DNA of 64,000 nt from the NCBI GenBank assembly GCA_965197385.1, contig CBDANA010000006.1:434001-498000 (forward strand), written 5' to 3'. Positions 44,875 through 53,135 of this stretch are shown here, in pieces. The translations under genes were made by a program, and so were the position numbers. The DNA is from G963667915 sp965197385. Lineage in GTDB: Bacteria; Acidobacteriota; Vicinamibacteria; Vicinamibacterales; UBA823. Each line of letters begins with the position of its first letter. Within the stretch, counting starts at the first letter, position 1. The notes under the pieces were generated by a model, which ran no database searches, was not told where the DNA came from, and saw only the letters and a program-made list of their open reading frames with translations.

Positions 44875-45091
44875 GCCTCATGCCAGTCCGTGACGGCCTC
44901 GATGAAGGTCTGGTCCTCACGCGCGCGCTGCTGGCGACCGCGAGTGATTGCCGGTGGGCTTCCGCCTGAAATTGGGGGGGCCGTACATCGGGCACCCAGA
45001 TCTGGATCGGTCGCAAGCCTTGATGGCGCAGACGCGCCCGATGCACGCGCACCTTGTCGCGGGATGTTGTGGAGTGCGTCGAGTCGCCCAT
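44871..45091 (-). pseudogene. mazE: MazE-family antitoxin, frameshifted
   Basis: It begins MGDSTHSTTSRDKVRVHRAR, then LRHQGLRPIQIWVPDVRPPQ and FQAEAHRQSLAVAS, the antitoxin MazE family with RxxLRxxGLRPIQIWVPD. The end (REDQTFIEAVTDWHEA) is in another frame, so one indel lies near 44920. If read without correction, the frame continues into mazF out of register. A palindrome at 45111 is its likely operator. Confidence 0.82.
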
Positions 45092-45110
45092 GGGTAGACC
45101 TCGCTACAAA

Positions 45111-45122
45111 GTTACATGTAAC
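45111..45122. promoter_or_regulatory. Palindrome upstream of mazE
   Basis: GTTACATGTAAC is a perfect 12-bp dyad 19 bases upstream of the mazE start. MazE-type antitoxins repress their own operon by binding such palindromes, so this is the likely operator, surviving after the genes decayed. Confidence 0.5.
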
Positions 45123-45204
45123 CTACTATCGAAGGGGCGGGCTTGCCAAGAGCCACCCCGTGGAAGACCTCGCGGTCCTGGTGGCGAGGTTCACGCGCAG
45201 CTAG

Positions 45205-45720
45205 GCGGAAGGCACCCTGACCAACACCAGCCCGCCGCCGCCGGGCGGCGGCGGTGGTGGTGGCTCTGGCGGAGGAGGCAGCGGCGGGGGCGGCAGCGAG
45301 CCGGAGCCCGAACCGGAGCCGGAACCAGAGCCCGAACCTTTGGAGGTTGCCATCGTTGGCGTGCCAGATGTTGCTGTGGCGGGTGAGTCGTACGAGCTGA
45401 CCGCGCAGTCGGATATGGAGACGCTTGAGTATGCGTGGCGAGTTGACGGCGGCAGTGTTGTCCCTGACGACACTCAGACGGTCCTCTGGACCGCGCCGGA
45501 GACGGCGGGCGTGGCGTGGATCCACGTGGATGTCACCCGCGAGGATGGCGCGGAGGCCGGGCGGTCTGCGTACGTCCGCGTTGAAGTGCCTGAACCGGAA
45601 CCAGAGCCCGAACCGGAGCCGGTGCCGGCCCTCCCGCTGCTCGGGCAACTGCTCTTGGCGCTGGGCCTGCTCCGGCTGGGCGTGCGGCGGCTGTCGCGGC
45701 GCGGCGGGGCAGGCACATGA
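45205..45720 (+). pseudogene. Surface protein C-terminus with Gly-Ser linker, EP repeats and VPALP sorting tail
   Basis: The frame opens after a TAG with AEGTLTNTSPPPPG, then three GGGGS-like units, an (EP)n stretch, an Ig-like domain (VAIVGVPDVAVAGESYELTA, AETAGVAWIHVDVTREDG type strands), a second (EP)n stretch and a tail of VPALPLLGQLLLALGLLRLG plus RRLSRR. A short motif, hydrophobic helix and arginines resemble exosortase-type sorting signals. There is no start codon or signal peptide, so only the C-terminal part of a surface-displayed protein remains. Confidence 0.55.
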
Positions 45721-45902
45721 GGCGCGGGCGGCGCGGCTCCCGTGGTCGGGGTGTCCACGGCGAGACCGCCACCGCCACGGTGACCGTCACCGTCGAGGCC
45801 CCAAACCGGCCGCCCACCGTCACCGCCTCCTGCGAGCCGTGCCTCGTCGCGCCGGGCGCCGCCGCCGCGGCGCTCCGGGAACGTGAGGCCGGTGCACGCT
45901 GA
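45717..45902 (+). pseudogene. Ig/PKD-like domain fragment
   Basis: The frame overlaps the previous stop. It reads HGETATATVTVTVEAPNRPP followed by TVTASCEPCLVAPGA, the linker between repeated PKD or cadherin-like domains. It has no signal peptide and ends after 61 codons, so it is a scrap of a large surface protein. Confidence 0.45.
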
Positions 45903-45907
45903 GACGC

Positions 45908-46231
45908 ATGACGATCCAGATGGCCCTGATCGTATCGATCGTGCTGGCTATGCTGACGGGGGGCTGCTTCAGAACCACACCGACCTCGACAGGCGTTTTG
46001 GATCGCAGTCTCGATCCGGACCTATGGCCGTGGACGGTCGAGACGGTGCAGGTCGAGTGCTGGGGGGACGGGACGCCCGGGCAGGCGAACCTCTTTTCGG
46101 TGCTGGTTGAGGGCCGACGGATGGTACCGGCGCAGGTGATGAGCGGATGGCACGCTGCGCGGGCGGCGGCGCGAGTCGATCTGCCTGAGCCGCTCTACGC
46201 TGAGGCACGGCGAATCTGTGGGGCGACGTAG
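45908..46231 (+). CDS. Putative small lipoprotein (DUF2511/YebY-like)
   Basis: A 107-residue protein with MTIQMALIVSIVLAMLTGGC, a lipoprotein signal with LTGGC lipobox, then LDPDLWPWTVETVQVECWGD. WP.TV....V.C near the start of the mature part resembles the YebY/DUF2511 family, whose function is not well established. The rest is short and acidic to neutral. No operon partner is evident; the family call is tentative. Confidence 0.5.
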   Translation: MTIQMALIVSIVLAMLTGGCFRTTPTSTGVLDRSLDPDLWPWTVETVQVECWGDGTPGQANLFSVLVEGRRMVPAQVMSGWHAARAAARVDLPEPLYAEARRICGAT

Positions 46232-46312
46232 GTTGCCGACCCGTCACACAGGTCAGCATCGCTATCCTGAGCCGGTTCTGCAACTTCGGTTCCCCAGCTG
46301 GCGGAGATATGA

Positions 46313-46475
46313 TCAAGGCAGGAATCTTGTCGTGTCTCCATATGGGTCAGATCCCACCCTCGGGGCGACGAGTATCCGGATGGTCGCCAGGAGCGGTCGT
46401 TCGAGCTGACGGCGGCGCAGGCTAGGCGGCTGGCCTTCCTGCTACTGGCGGAGTTTGAGCGTGACGCCGAGTAGA
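46313..46475 (+). pseudogene. Small unidentified coding fragment
   Basis: After a TGA at about 46312 the frame reads RGDEYPDGRQERSFELTAAQ, ARRLAFLLLAEFERDAE and stops. It looks like the end of a small acidic protein. I know no family, and it has no start codon. Confidence 0.3.
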
Positions 46476-46534
46476 TCAGCGATTTGCCTCGGCGTCGCGA
46501 GAACGGGGAACGAGATCGCCTGCGAGGGGTAATG

Positions 46535-46813
46535 ATGAGCATCCGCGTAGACGTTCAAATGGATCATGAAAGCGCCTCGATGCGGTTTGTCGCGACGGCC
46601 AAACTGGACGGGAAGTGCCTACACAAAGTCGAGGAGTACGGTGGTATAGAAGCTCGCGAAGAAGTGATCAGGAAGATGGCAGAGTGGCTGGATGGCCGAG
46701 AATACCCAAGGCCAGACCACTACCATCAGCAGGAGTTTTCCCCAGAAGAGCAATGGGTGCCGAAGGAGTTTCCCCGGCTGCGAGCGAAGGGTGGTTCAGG
46801 GACAACGCGATGA
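46535..46813 (+). CDS. Small hypothetical protein
   Basis: A 92-residue protein starting MSIRVDVQMDHESASMRFVA, then EEVIRKMAEWLDGREYPRPD. AGGGG lies five bases upstream of the ATG at 46535. It is rich in charged residues, without signal peptide or known motif. It precedes hicAB by 160 bases; no link is implied. Confidence 0.5.
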   Translation: MSIRVDVQMDHESASMRFVATAKLDGKCLHKVEEYGGIEAREEVIRKMAEWLDGREYPRPDHYHQQEFSPEEQWVPKEFPRLRAKGGSGTTR

Positions 46814-46973
46814 CTCGGCGGTACGTGCTCGAAGCGCTGACACGCGGCCGCGTCGGAGTTAGGCTGCCGTCGAAGGGCCGTCTCCAAACCGTGAATCATA
46901 GGTCTGCACTAGCAGCGCAACGAACTCCTCCCATCACCGCCTTTCAGCGGGCCGAAGGATACGATAGAGGTCG

Positions 46974-47168
46974 ATGCCAAAGGTTCGTGAGGCCATCAAG
47001 CTGATCGAAGCCGATGGCTGGCGGAAGGTGACCACCAAAGGCAGCCACCGTCAGTTCAAGCACCCGATGAAGACCGGACGGGTCACGATTGCGGGACGGC
47101 TGGCGGACGATTTGGCACCAGGCACGTACAACAGCCTGCTGAAACAGGCGGGGCTCAAGGAGTCGTGA
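46974..47168 (+). CDS. hicA: HicA mRNA interferase toxin
   Basis: A 64-residue HicA: MPKVREAIKLIEADGWRKVT, GSHRQFKHPMKTGRVTIAG, LADDLAPGTYNSLLKQAGL. The histidine in GSHRQFKHP is the catalytic residue of this double-stranded-RNA-binding-fold RNase. AGAGGTCG upstream of the ATG serves as ribosome binding site. Its stop overlaps the hicB start by one base. The pair is undamaged among the decayed neighbours. Confidence 0.95.
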   Translation: MPKVREAIKLIEADGWRKVTTKGSHRQFKHPMKTGRVTIAGRLADDLAPGTYNSLLKQAGLKES

Positions 47169-47383
47169 TGCATCGCTTCCTCATCGTGATCGAGAACACC
47201 GGCGAGAACTTCTCCGCGTACTCACCGGACCTGCCGGGCTGTGTCGCAACTGGCGACACCCGAGAAGAAACCGAACGACGGATGTACGAGGCAATTCAGT
47301 TGCACGTCGAAGGCCTCCTTGAAGACAAGCAACCCGTTCCCGCGTCCACGTCGTTCGCTGAGTACATCATCGTTCCTGCCTAA
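47168..47383 (+). CDS. hicB: HicB antitoxin
   Basis: A 71-residue HicB: MHRFLIVIENTGENFSAYSP, DLPGCVATGDTREETERRMY, EAIQLHVEGLLEDKQPVP. The YSPDLPGC.A.GDT.EE core is the partial RNase-H fold that blocks HicA. This short form has no C-terminal DNA-binding domain, so autoregulation would need another factor. The ATG at 47168 is preferred over a GTG at 47165. Confidence 0.94.
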   Translation: MHRFLIVIENTGENFSAYSPDLPGCVATGDTREETERRMYEAIQLHVEGLLEDKQPVPASTSFAEYIIVPA

Positions 47384-47447
47384 GTTCACAACTTCGTCCC
47401 GAGCTAAGCGACACTGCCGCACGAGACTGAGCCGTCTGTGGGCGGGA

Positions 47448-47707
47448 TCAACCATCCCGACTCTTCGGCCGTGGCTCAACGACCGAAGGCCTTGGATAAA
47501 AATCCCGCTCAATGACGAGCTCGCCAATCTTCGCCCGCAGTTGCTGGATTTCGGCCCCCCGAGAGGCCGCTTGCCGCTCGTGATTCCCCGATAAGCCGGC
47601 CAGCACCTGCTGCCGAGCCTTCGTCTTCCAGTTGGCAATCAGGTTTGGATGGACACCGTAGCGGGCCGCCAGCTCCGCCATCGTTGCTTCCTCGCGCAGT
47701 GCCTCCA
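47448..47707 (-). pseudogene. IS3-family OrfA fragment (second IS3 type)
   Basis: The strand reads VEALREEATMAELAARYGVH, PNLIANWKTKARQQVLAGLS and QQLRAKIGELVIERDF, the helix-turn-helix and leucine-zipper of an IS3-group OrfA. It is divergent from and abuts the other IS3 copy at 47708, and ends in RPSVVEPRPKS after the family sequence breaks off. OrfB is absent. Confidence 0.82.
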
Positions 47708-48540
47708 CTGGCCTGCCCCCCTTAAACCGGTCCAGATCCAGCGTTAGGATTTTGGGCGGAAGGAGGCGGCAGGATGCCCACAAAGCGGTAGAGCACGGAA
47801 CAGATTGTCAGCAAGCTGCGGCAGGCCGAGGTGGAGCTGAGCCGCGGTCTGCGCACGCCCCAGGTCTGTAAGAAACTCGAGATCAGCGAGCAGACGTACT
47901 CTCGGGGGCGGAAGGAGTACGGGGGCTTGCGGCTCGATCAGGCCACGCGGCTCAAGGAGCTCGAGCGCGAGAACCCGCGGCTCAAGCAGCTGGTGGCGGA
48001 CCCAGCCCTCGACCACGCGATTCTTACAGAGGTGCCCTCGGGACACGTCTGAGCCCGCCGAGACGCCGGCAGGCGGGGGCCGGAGTCCGCCACCGGGTGG
48101 CCGTCTCCGAGCGGCGGGCCTGTCGCGGGCTGGGCCCGGCGCGGTCCACGCACCGGCATCGGGCGCGGGTGCCGGATGATGAGCCGCGGGTGGTGGAACG
48201 GATCATCGCGTTGGCGACCGCGTATGGGCGGGATGGGTATCGGCGGATCACGGGGCTGTGGCGGGGGGAGGGGTGGCCGGTGAATCACAAACGGGTCGAA
48301 CGGCGGTGGCGGCGGGAAGGGCTGAAAGTCCCCAAGAAACAGCCCAACCGGGGCCGGTTGTGGCTCACCGACGGGTCGTGTGTGCGTTGCCGGCCCGCGT
48401 ATCGCCTCCACGTGTGGGCGTATGACTTGCTGACGGCGCGGACGCCCGAGGTGCTCGAGACGTTGGCGGAGCTGTTCGTCACCCACGGCGTCCCGGCGCA
48501 GGGCCTCCCCGCGCAGTCGCTCCGCGTGCTATGACCAAGT
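47708..48540 (+). mobile_element. IS3-family element, copy B, 5' part
   Basis: The first 555 bases (47708-48262) are the inverted counterpart of 25921-26475. OrfA (from 47774) has the same TAG at codon 6. OrfB starts near 48097 (MAVSERRACRGLGPARSTHR) and runs to RLWLTDGSCVRCRPAYRLHV, skips about 35 residues of the core, continues LETLAELFVTHGVP and is then interrupted. Its 3' end reappears at 50090 beyond an IS110 element. Confidence 0.85.
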
Positions 48541-50089
48541 TGTCAAGGCTCTCGGCGCCGTTGGGCTGTCCAATCGAGGGACAGATACGGGCACGGGCTC
48601 GCTGGAGCCGGCCCATCGTGCGTCATCCGGACTCATACCCGAGGAGCGGAGGGTGCCTGGCGGACGGGCGTCGAGCTGTCTTCGACTCGAAGGGCTCAGG
48701 ACAACGGTCGGCATGGCCTCCTCTCCGGCCGGAGCCGGAGCCTCAGGTCTCTAGGCGGCGATCGGATCATCCCTCCACACGTGGTTGACGTCGAACGCCG
48801 TTTGGTTGTGGACGACGGCGAACGCGTAGTGCAGCAGCTTGGTCATGCAGGCCCCGATCGCTTGCATGGGGGGCAGGGGCCGCGTGACGCGCTGCGTGAG
48901 GCGCTCGTAGTGGGCTCTCAGGCGCCGGGTATGGCGTATGGACGACAGCGTGGCCATGTAGACCACGGCGCGCAGCTGCGCCCGGCCGCGCTTGCTGATC
49001 GGTGTGCGGCCCGCGTGCTGGCCGCTTTCCCGTCTCGACGGCTGCAGGCCGGCGAGCTTCACTAACTGCCGGCCGTGCCGGAATCGGTGAAAGGGGCCGA
49101 TCTCGGCGAGTAGCCCGGCGATCGTGACCCACCCGATCCCCGGCAACGGCGCGAGATACGTCGGCTCCTCAAACCCCTCGAGGTCGGTCTGGAGCTCGCC
49201 CGCGACGCGATCGAGTTGGTCGCCGACGAAGTCGAGACGCTCGACCAGCCGAGTCACTTCACGCATGGCGGCCTCATGCCCATGGAGCGCCGCCACCGTC
49301 CTCCCGGCCTTCTCCCAGACTTGCTCAATCTTGAAGCGCCACATCCGCCGTCCCCGCCGGTGCTCTTGCACGACTCGGATGAAGGCCGGCTTCGTCAGCA
49401 TCGCGATGTCCTGCGGGGGCAAGCCCGCCCGCAGCACCGCGAGGCACCCAGGCGCCGTGACGGTTTTCCACTCGCCGACGATTTCCGGAAACACGCCGTA
49501 GAGCTGATGCACGAGCAGGGTCTTGAGGCGGGCGCGCTCGCAGCGTAGACGCTGATACTCGCCCCAGGCTCGCCGCAGTTGCATGTATCGAGCGGGCAAG
49601 AGCTGGCACTTGGTCACGACCCCCGTGCGCAGCAGCTGCGCGATCTGCTCTGCGTCGGTCAGGTCTCGCTTGTCGCGTCCCATCTGCCGAGCCTCGCGCA
49701 CCCGGAAGGTCGCGAGCGGATTGACGACGTGATACCGAAGCGCGCGCTGCTCAAAGAATGCACCAACCGCCTCCCACACGTGTCCGGTGGCCTCGAACGC
49801 GAAGTGCACCGTACCTCGTCCCCGGCCGACTCGACGGGCCGAGCAGCGCTCCACGAGCTCGCGCAGCCCCTCTCGAGAATGCGAAACCTTGAAGCTCGTG
49901 AGGCGGTGTCCCTGCCCATCGAGGACGACCACCTGGTGCTGACGGGTCGCCAGATCGATGCCCACGAAGATGTCGTCCAACGTGTGGTGCCTCTCATCCT
50001 GTCTCATGCTGGCCTCCCTGCTTTGTCGTGATTGCACGGAGACTATGCGGAGATGGGGTGAGGGCGCCCTTCCTGTCATCTCCATATCC
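48541..50089 (-). mobile_element. IS110-family element inside IS3 orfB
   Basis: The interval separates the two parts of IS3 orfB. It contains one recombinase gene, about 210 non-coding bases downstream of it (48541-48750) and about 80 upstream (50008-50089). IS110-group elements carry a structured bridge RNA in a non-coding end; the 210-base stretch is the only place of suitable size. Exact tips are not resolved. Confidence 0.7.
48751..50007 (-). CDS. IS110-family transposase (DEDD recombinase)
   Basis: A 418-residue intact recombinase. The N-terminal RuvC-like domain has D18 (VGIDLATRQHQVVVL), E72 (FAFEATGHVW) and D115/D118 (RDKRDLTDAEQIAQLL). The C-terminal Tnp20 domain has PLPGIGWVTIAGLLAEIGPF and SGQHAGRTPISKRGRAQLR with the conserved serine region. 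GGGAGG precedes the ATG at 50007. It is likely active, guided by its bridge RNA. Confidence 0.93.
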   Translation of the reverse strand: MRQDERHHTLDDIFVGIDLATRQHQVVVLDGQGHRLTSFKVSHSREGLRELVERCSARRVGRGRGTVHFAFEATGHVWEAVGAFFEQRALRYHVVNPLATFRVREARQMGRDKRDLTDAEQIAQLLRTGVVTKCQLLPARYMQLRRAWGEYQRLRCERARLKTLLVHQLYGVFPEIVGEWKTVTAPGCLAVLRAGLPPQDIAMLTKPAFIRVVQEHRRGRRMWRFKIEQVWEKAGRTVAALHGHEAAMREVTRLVERLDFVGDQLDRVAGELQTDLEGFEEPTYLAPLPGIGWVTIAGLLAEIGPFHRFRHGRQLVKLAGLQPSRRESGQHAGRTPISKRGRAQLRAVVYMATLSSIRHTRRLRAHYERLTQRVTRPLPPMQAIGACMTKLLHYAFAVVHNQTAFDVNHVWRDDPIAA

Positions 50090-50406
50090 TGGACAACGGC
50101 CCGGAGTTTACGGCCACGCGCATCCGGCTGTGGCTGGACGCCCTGCAGGTGCAGACGCTGTTCATCGAGCCGGGGAGTCCCTGGGAGAACGGCTACGTGG
50201 AATCGTTCAACGGGCAACTGCGCGACGAACTGCTCGACCGCGAGATCTTCTACACGTTGACGGAAGCCAAGATCTTGATCGAACGATGGCGGCGCGAGGA
50301 CAACACGGTGCGGCCCCACCGTGCGCTGGGCTCTCGGCCACCGGCTCCGGCAGCCCTCAGCCCAGCGCCCCTGAGCGGCCTGATCATGAGCCCAGCTCTC
50401 TCATAA
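50090..50406 (+). pseudogene. IS3 OrfB C-terminal part
   Basis: The frame reads LDNGPEFTATRIRLWLDALQ, FIEPGSPWENGYVESFNGQL and NTVRPHRALGSRPPAPAAL, the second Asp and Glu region of an IS3-group integrase core, ending at 50406. It is the separated end of the orfB that starts at 48097. Confidence 0.88.
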
Positions 50407-50444
50407 GAACTGGCTCAACCCTGGGGGGCGGGTCACCCCTGAAC

Positions 50445-50577
50445 CCGCCTTCACCGGTGCCAGTGGAATGGTCGCCCACGCGGGGCGGGCCGCGGGTAGT
50501 GTTCGCGTCGCGCAGCCGCCGAAGCCAAGTCCGAGGAGTCCGAGGCCGCCGGTCTTGAGCAGGGTCCGTCTATCCAT
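50445..50577 (-). pseudogene. Tat-signal lipoprotein/oxidoreductase N-terminal stub
   Basis: The strand reads MDRRTLLKTGGLGLLGLGFG, then GCATRTLPAARPAWATIPLA and PVKA. RRTLLK plus a GGC lipobox is a twin-arginine lipoprotein signal, resembling those of FAD-dependent D-amino-acid-oxidase-like proteins. The IS3 end cuts it after about 44 codons. The family call is tentative; the signal type is clear. Confidence 0.5.
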
Positions 50578-50714
50578 GGTCACGCTCCTTACCGCTTGGC
50601 GCGGCCTCATTTTACCGTACAGCTCATGCTGCAAGTCCGGGAGTACACCTCATGGAAGAGATCGTCGCCGCCAACGCGATGCCCGACGAAGTGTTCACGA
50701 CGCCGTAGCGCCCT

Positions 50715-50736
50715 GCCGAGAGCCGAAAGCCGAGAG
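50715..50736. repeat. Heptamer tandem repeat
   Basis: Three GCCGARA units (GCCGAGA, GCCGAAA, GCCGAGA) lie just downstream of the DUF5916 stop. The same heptamer family, inverted, occurs at 59498-59533. Confidence 0.6.
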
Positions 50737-50741
50737 TCTAC

Positions 50742-52961
50742 CTAGAACCGATGTGTGTAGTTCATCTTCGTCGTCGCGCCGCGAGAGAGGGTCAGGAAAC
50801 GATCGCGAATGGCGGCTGGATCGTACTGCCAGTTCTGGGTGTAAACGAAGAAGAAGTCGCTGCCCGGCGTCAGAATCCAGCGCAACCGGGTGAACAGGCC
50901 GACGACCTCACTCACGGTGTCGTACTGCACGTTGCCCGTCACCGAAGTCCAAGGACTGAGGTGCCAGGCGCCGGACACCCGCACCAGATCGGTCGTAAAC
51001 GCGCCTTCCGGCAGGTCGACGTCATCGTGCCGGTAGTTGGTCGAGAGCGTGATCCCCTGGTGCGGCCTGACGGTAAGGCCGAAGTTCGTCGACCTGCCGT
51101 TCCCCGACCAGAACTCCCCCTTCCTGAAGCCGATGTTGCCCGAGACCATCCGCTGATTGGCCGTGCGGGCGTCGAACCGGAACTCGCTGAAGCGATACTC
51201 CCCGATCGGCAGCACGACGCCGTCGCTGATCTCGAACGGCTCCTCGAGTCGCTCGAACGTGTTGTTGGAGCGGACCGCGAACCAATCGCCGCTCTGGAAC
51301 CGCGTCTGGAACAGCGTGAAATTGGTGCGCCGCGTCTGCAGCACGTTTTCCAGGTCGAGCAGGTGCTCGTAAAAGACCTCGAACTCCATCTGCCGGACGC
51401 TCTCCCACCGCTCTGGCCGCGGCGCCCACGTGAGCGACGGCTGGACACGACGGAAGCCGTTGCGCCGCGTGAAGCCCATGGCGGGATCGAACGCGTCCCC
51501 CAGCTCCCGGAACGACACGTGGGCCCGCCAGATGTCGTTCGGATAGTTGAACCGGATGCCGCGCGCCGACCGGTCAGCCGTGCCCGAGGTCCCGTCGCGC
51601 TCGGGGTCGTTGTGCCAGACATAGAACGCCTCGAACTGCAGGTTCTTGTCGCCGAGGAAGGTCGAGGTAACCAGATCGAGATCGGCACCCACGGTATGCC
51701 GATCGAGCGGCCCGAGGTCCTCTTCCAGCGCGCCGGTCGCCCGCCGCGTGTAAATGGTGCCGATCGTCGATTGGCGCCAGAAGTTCCGCTTCACCCGACC
51801 AATCGTGAAGTCCTCGGTCCCCAACTCGTCGCTCTCATCAGTACGCACCTGCAGGAACCCGAGATCGTGCGCCCCAGCCTGTCCGGTGAGGCGGCTGCCG
51901 AAGACGATCGGCACTTCCTTGCCGCCGGCCAGCCCGATGGTCCGACTGAAGAACGGGATCACCCCGCTGGCCCGTGAAAAGCTAAAAACGCCCGCGTTCT
52001 CGAGGAAGAAGTCGCGTTGCTCTGGGAAGAACAGTGGGAAACGCGTGAGGTTAACCCGCCGCCGGTCGACCTCGGTTTCGGCAAAGTCGGTGTTCACGCT
52101 GACGGCGGTCTTGAGACTCGACGTGAGGTTGTAGTTTAAGTCGAACCCGACGTCGGCCGGCACCTCGGTGCCTTCGTCGACGACTTCGCGCCAGGCCGTC
52201 GCACCGTAGGGCTTCACCTCGAGACCCAGCCCCTGCGTTATGCCGGTGAGACCGGTCAGCCGCCCCGCGTGGATCGCGCGGAACAGCCCCTGGTTCCGGC
52301 GGTGGCCCGACCAGAGCATCTCCTCCTGCTTCCGGCGGACGGTGCGTTGGAAGTTGATCCCCCAGGTATCGAGCGACTCATCGAAGTTGAGCGTGCGAAA
52401 CGGAATTTCGATCTCCAGCGACCACCCGTAGTCGCCGTGGGCGGTCTTCACGTTCCAGATGCCGTCCCACTCCTTCGACACGCCGAAGCGGCCACTGCTG
52501 GCACGCATCAGGCCGTCACCCAACAAGCCGGCCGGATTGGTCTCGAAGAAGTAGCCGGTCCGCCCGTCCAGGAACGTGTCAAGCATCCACATGAACCGAT
52601 CGTCGGAACCGAGGCCCTGGTCGCGCTGCTTCTGGTGGCCGAGGATCCCTTCGGGCTCGCTGTCGTACAAGATCGCACCGATGTAGAGGACATCGCGACT
52701 GTAGAGAACGTAGACCTCCGTCCGCTCGGTCGGCACACCGCCCTCGGTTGGCTCCTGCTGGATGAACTCCCCCGCTGGCTCAGCCCGGTCCCAGGCCGAT
52801 TCGGTCAGCAAGCCGTCGAGCTCGATCTGTTCTTCGGGAGTCAGTTGCAGCGCCGGGAAGGAGCGCGGGAGGGCGGACAGTTCATCCTGAGCGGCGACCG
52901 GTGACGCCGACGAGATGAGCGCAAGGAGGCAGACGCAGTAGCCAAACGAACGTGAAAGCAT
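50742..52961 (-). CDS. DUF5916 outer-membrane protein with CBM9-like domain
   Basis: A 739-residue exported protein. The signal (LLALISSASPVAAQD) is followed by a CBM9-like beta-sandwich (LDGLLTESAWDRAEPAGEFI, TEVYVLYSRDVLYIGAILYD, SLEIEIPFRTLNFDE) and a DUF5916 barrel (FFPEQRDFFLENAGVFSFSR, GSRLTGQAGAHDLGFLQVRT) ending MNYTHRF. RFPLFFPE(Q)RDFFLEN is the family hallmark. The family is common in Acidobacteriota and Bacteroidota and of unproven function, perhaps glycan- or peptide-related. Start at 52961 because the signal begins there. Confidence 0.88.
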   Translation of the reverse strand: MLSRSFGYCVCLLALISSASPVAAQDELSALPRSFPALQLTPEEQIELDGLLTESAWDRAEPAGEFIQQEPTEGGVPTERTEVYVLYSRDVLYIGAILYDSEPEGILGHQKQRDQGLGSDDRFMWMLDTFLDGRTGYFFETNPAGLLGDGLMRASSGRFGVSKEWDGIWNVKTAHGDYGWSLEIEIPFRTLNFDESLDTWGINFQRTVRRKQEEMLWSGHRRNQGLFRAIHAGRLTGLTGITQGLGLEVKPYGATAWREVVDEGTEVPADVGFDLNYNLTSSLKTAVSVNTDFAETEVDRRRVNLTRFPLFFPEQRDFFLENAGVFSFSRASGVIPFFSRTIGLAGGKEVPIVFGSRLTGQAGAHDLGFLQVRTDESDELGTEDFTIGRVKRNFWRQSTIGTIYTRRATGALEEDLGPLDRHTVGADLDLVTSTFLGDKNLQFEAFYVWHNDPERDGTSGTADRSARGIRFNYPNDIWRAHVSFRELGDAFDPAMGFTRRNGFRRVQPSLTWAPRPERWESVRQMEFEVFYEHLLDLENVLQTRRTNFTLFQTRFQSGDWFAVRSNNTFERLEEPFEISDGVVLPIGEYRFSEFRFDARTANQRMVSGNIGFRKGEFWSGNGRSTNFGLTVRPHQGITLSTNYRHDDVDLPEGAFTTDLVRVSGAWHLSPWTSVTGNVQYDTVSEVVGLFTRLRWILTPGSDFFFVYTQNWQYDPAAIRDRFLTLSRGATTKMNYTHRF

Positions 52962-53135
52962 GAAGGACAACAGGTTCCGCTGGCGCCCAGCCAGACCGGA
53001 TGCGAACTCGCGCCACAGCGGACAAACGCCCCTCACGCGGACGCGCGAAGGTACGCGGGCAACGCAAACCGCTCAACGCTCCATTCTAGCGCGTTTCGGG
53101 CCGGAAGCGAATCAATCAGTCCACCTTGCGTAGCC

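Noticed and set aside
44594..45091. Single 165-codon minus-strand frame
   Set aside because: It reads mazE correctly at first and then passes through mazF out of frame; it is a product of the frameshift, not a fused gene.
45300..45640. Short repeats that could suggest a CRISPR array
   Set aside because: They encode Glu-Pro dipeptides in a protein frame and have no regular spacers. No CRISPR array was found anywhere in the window.
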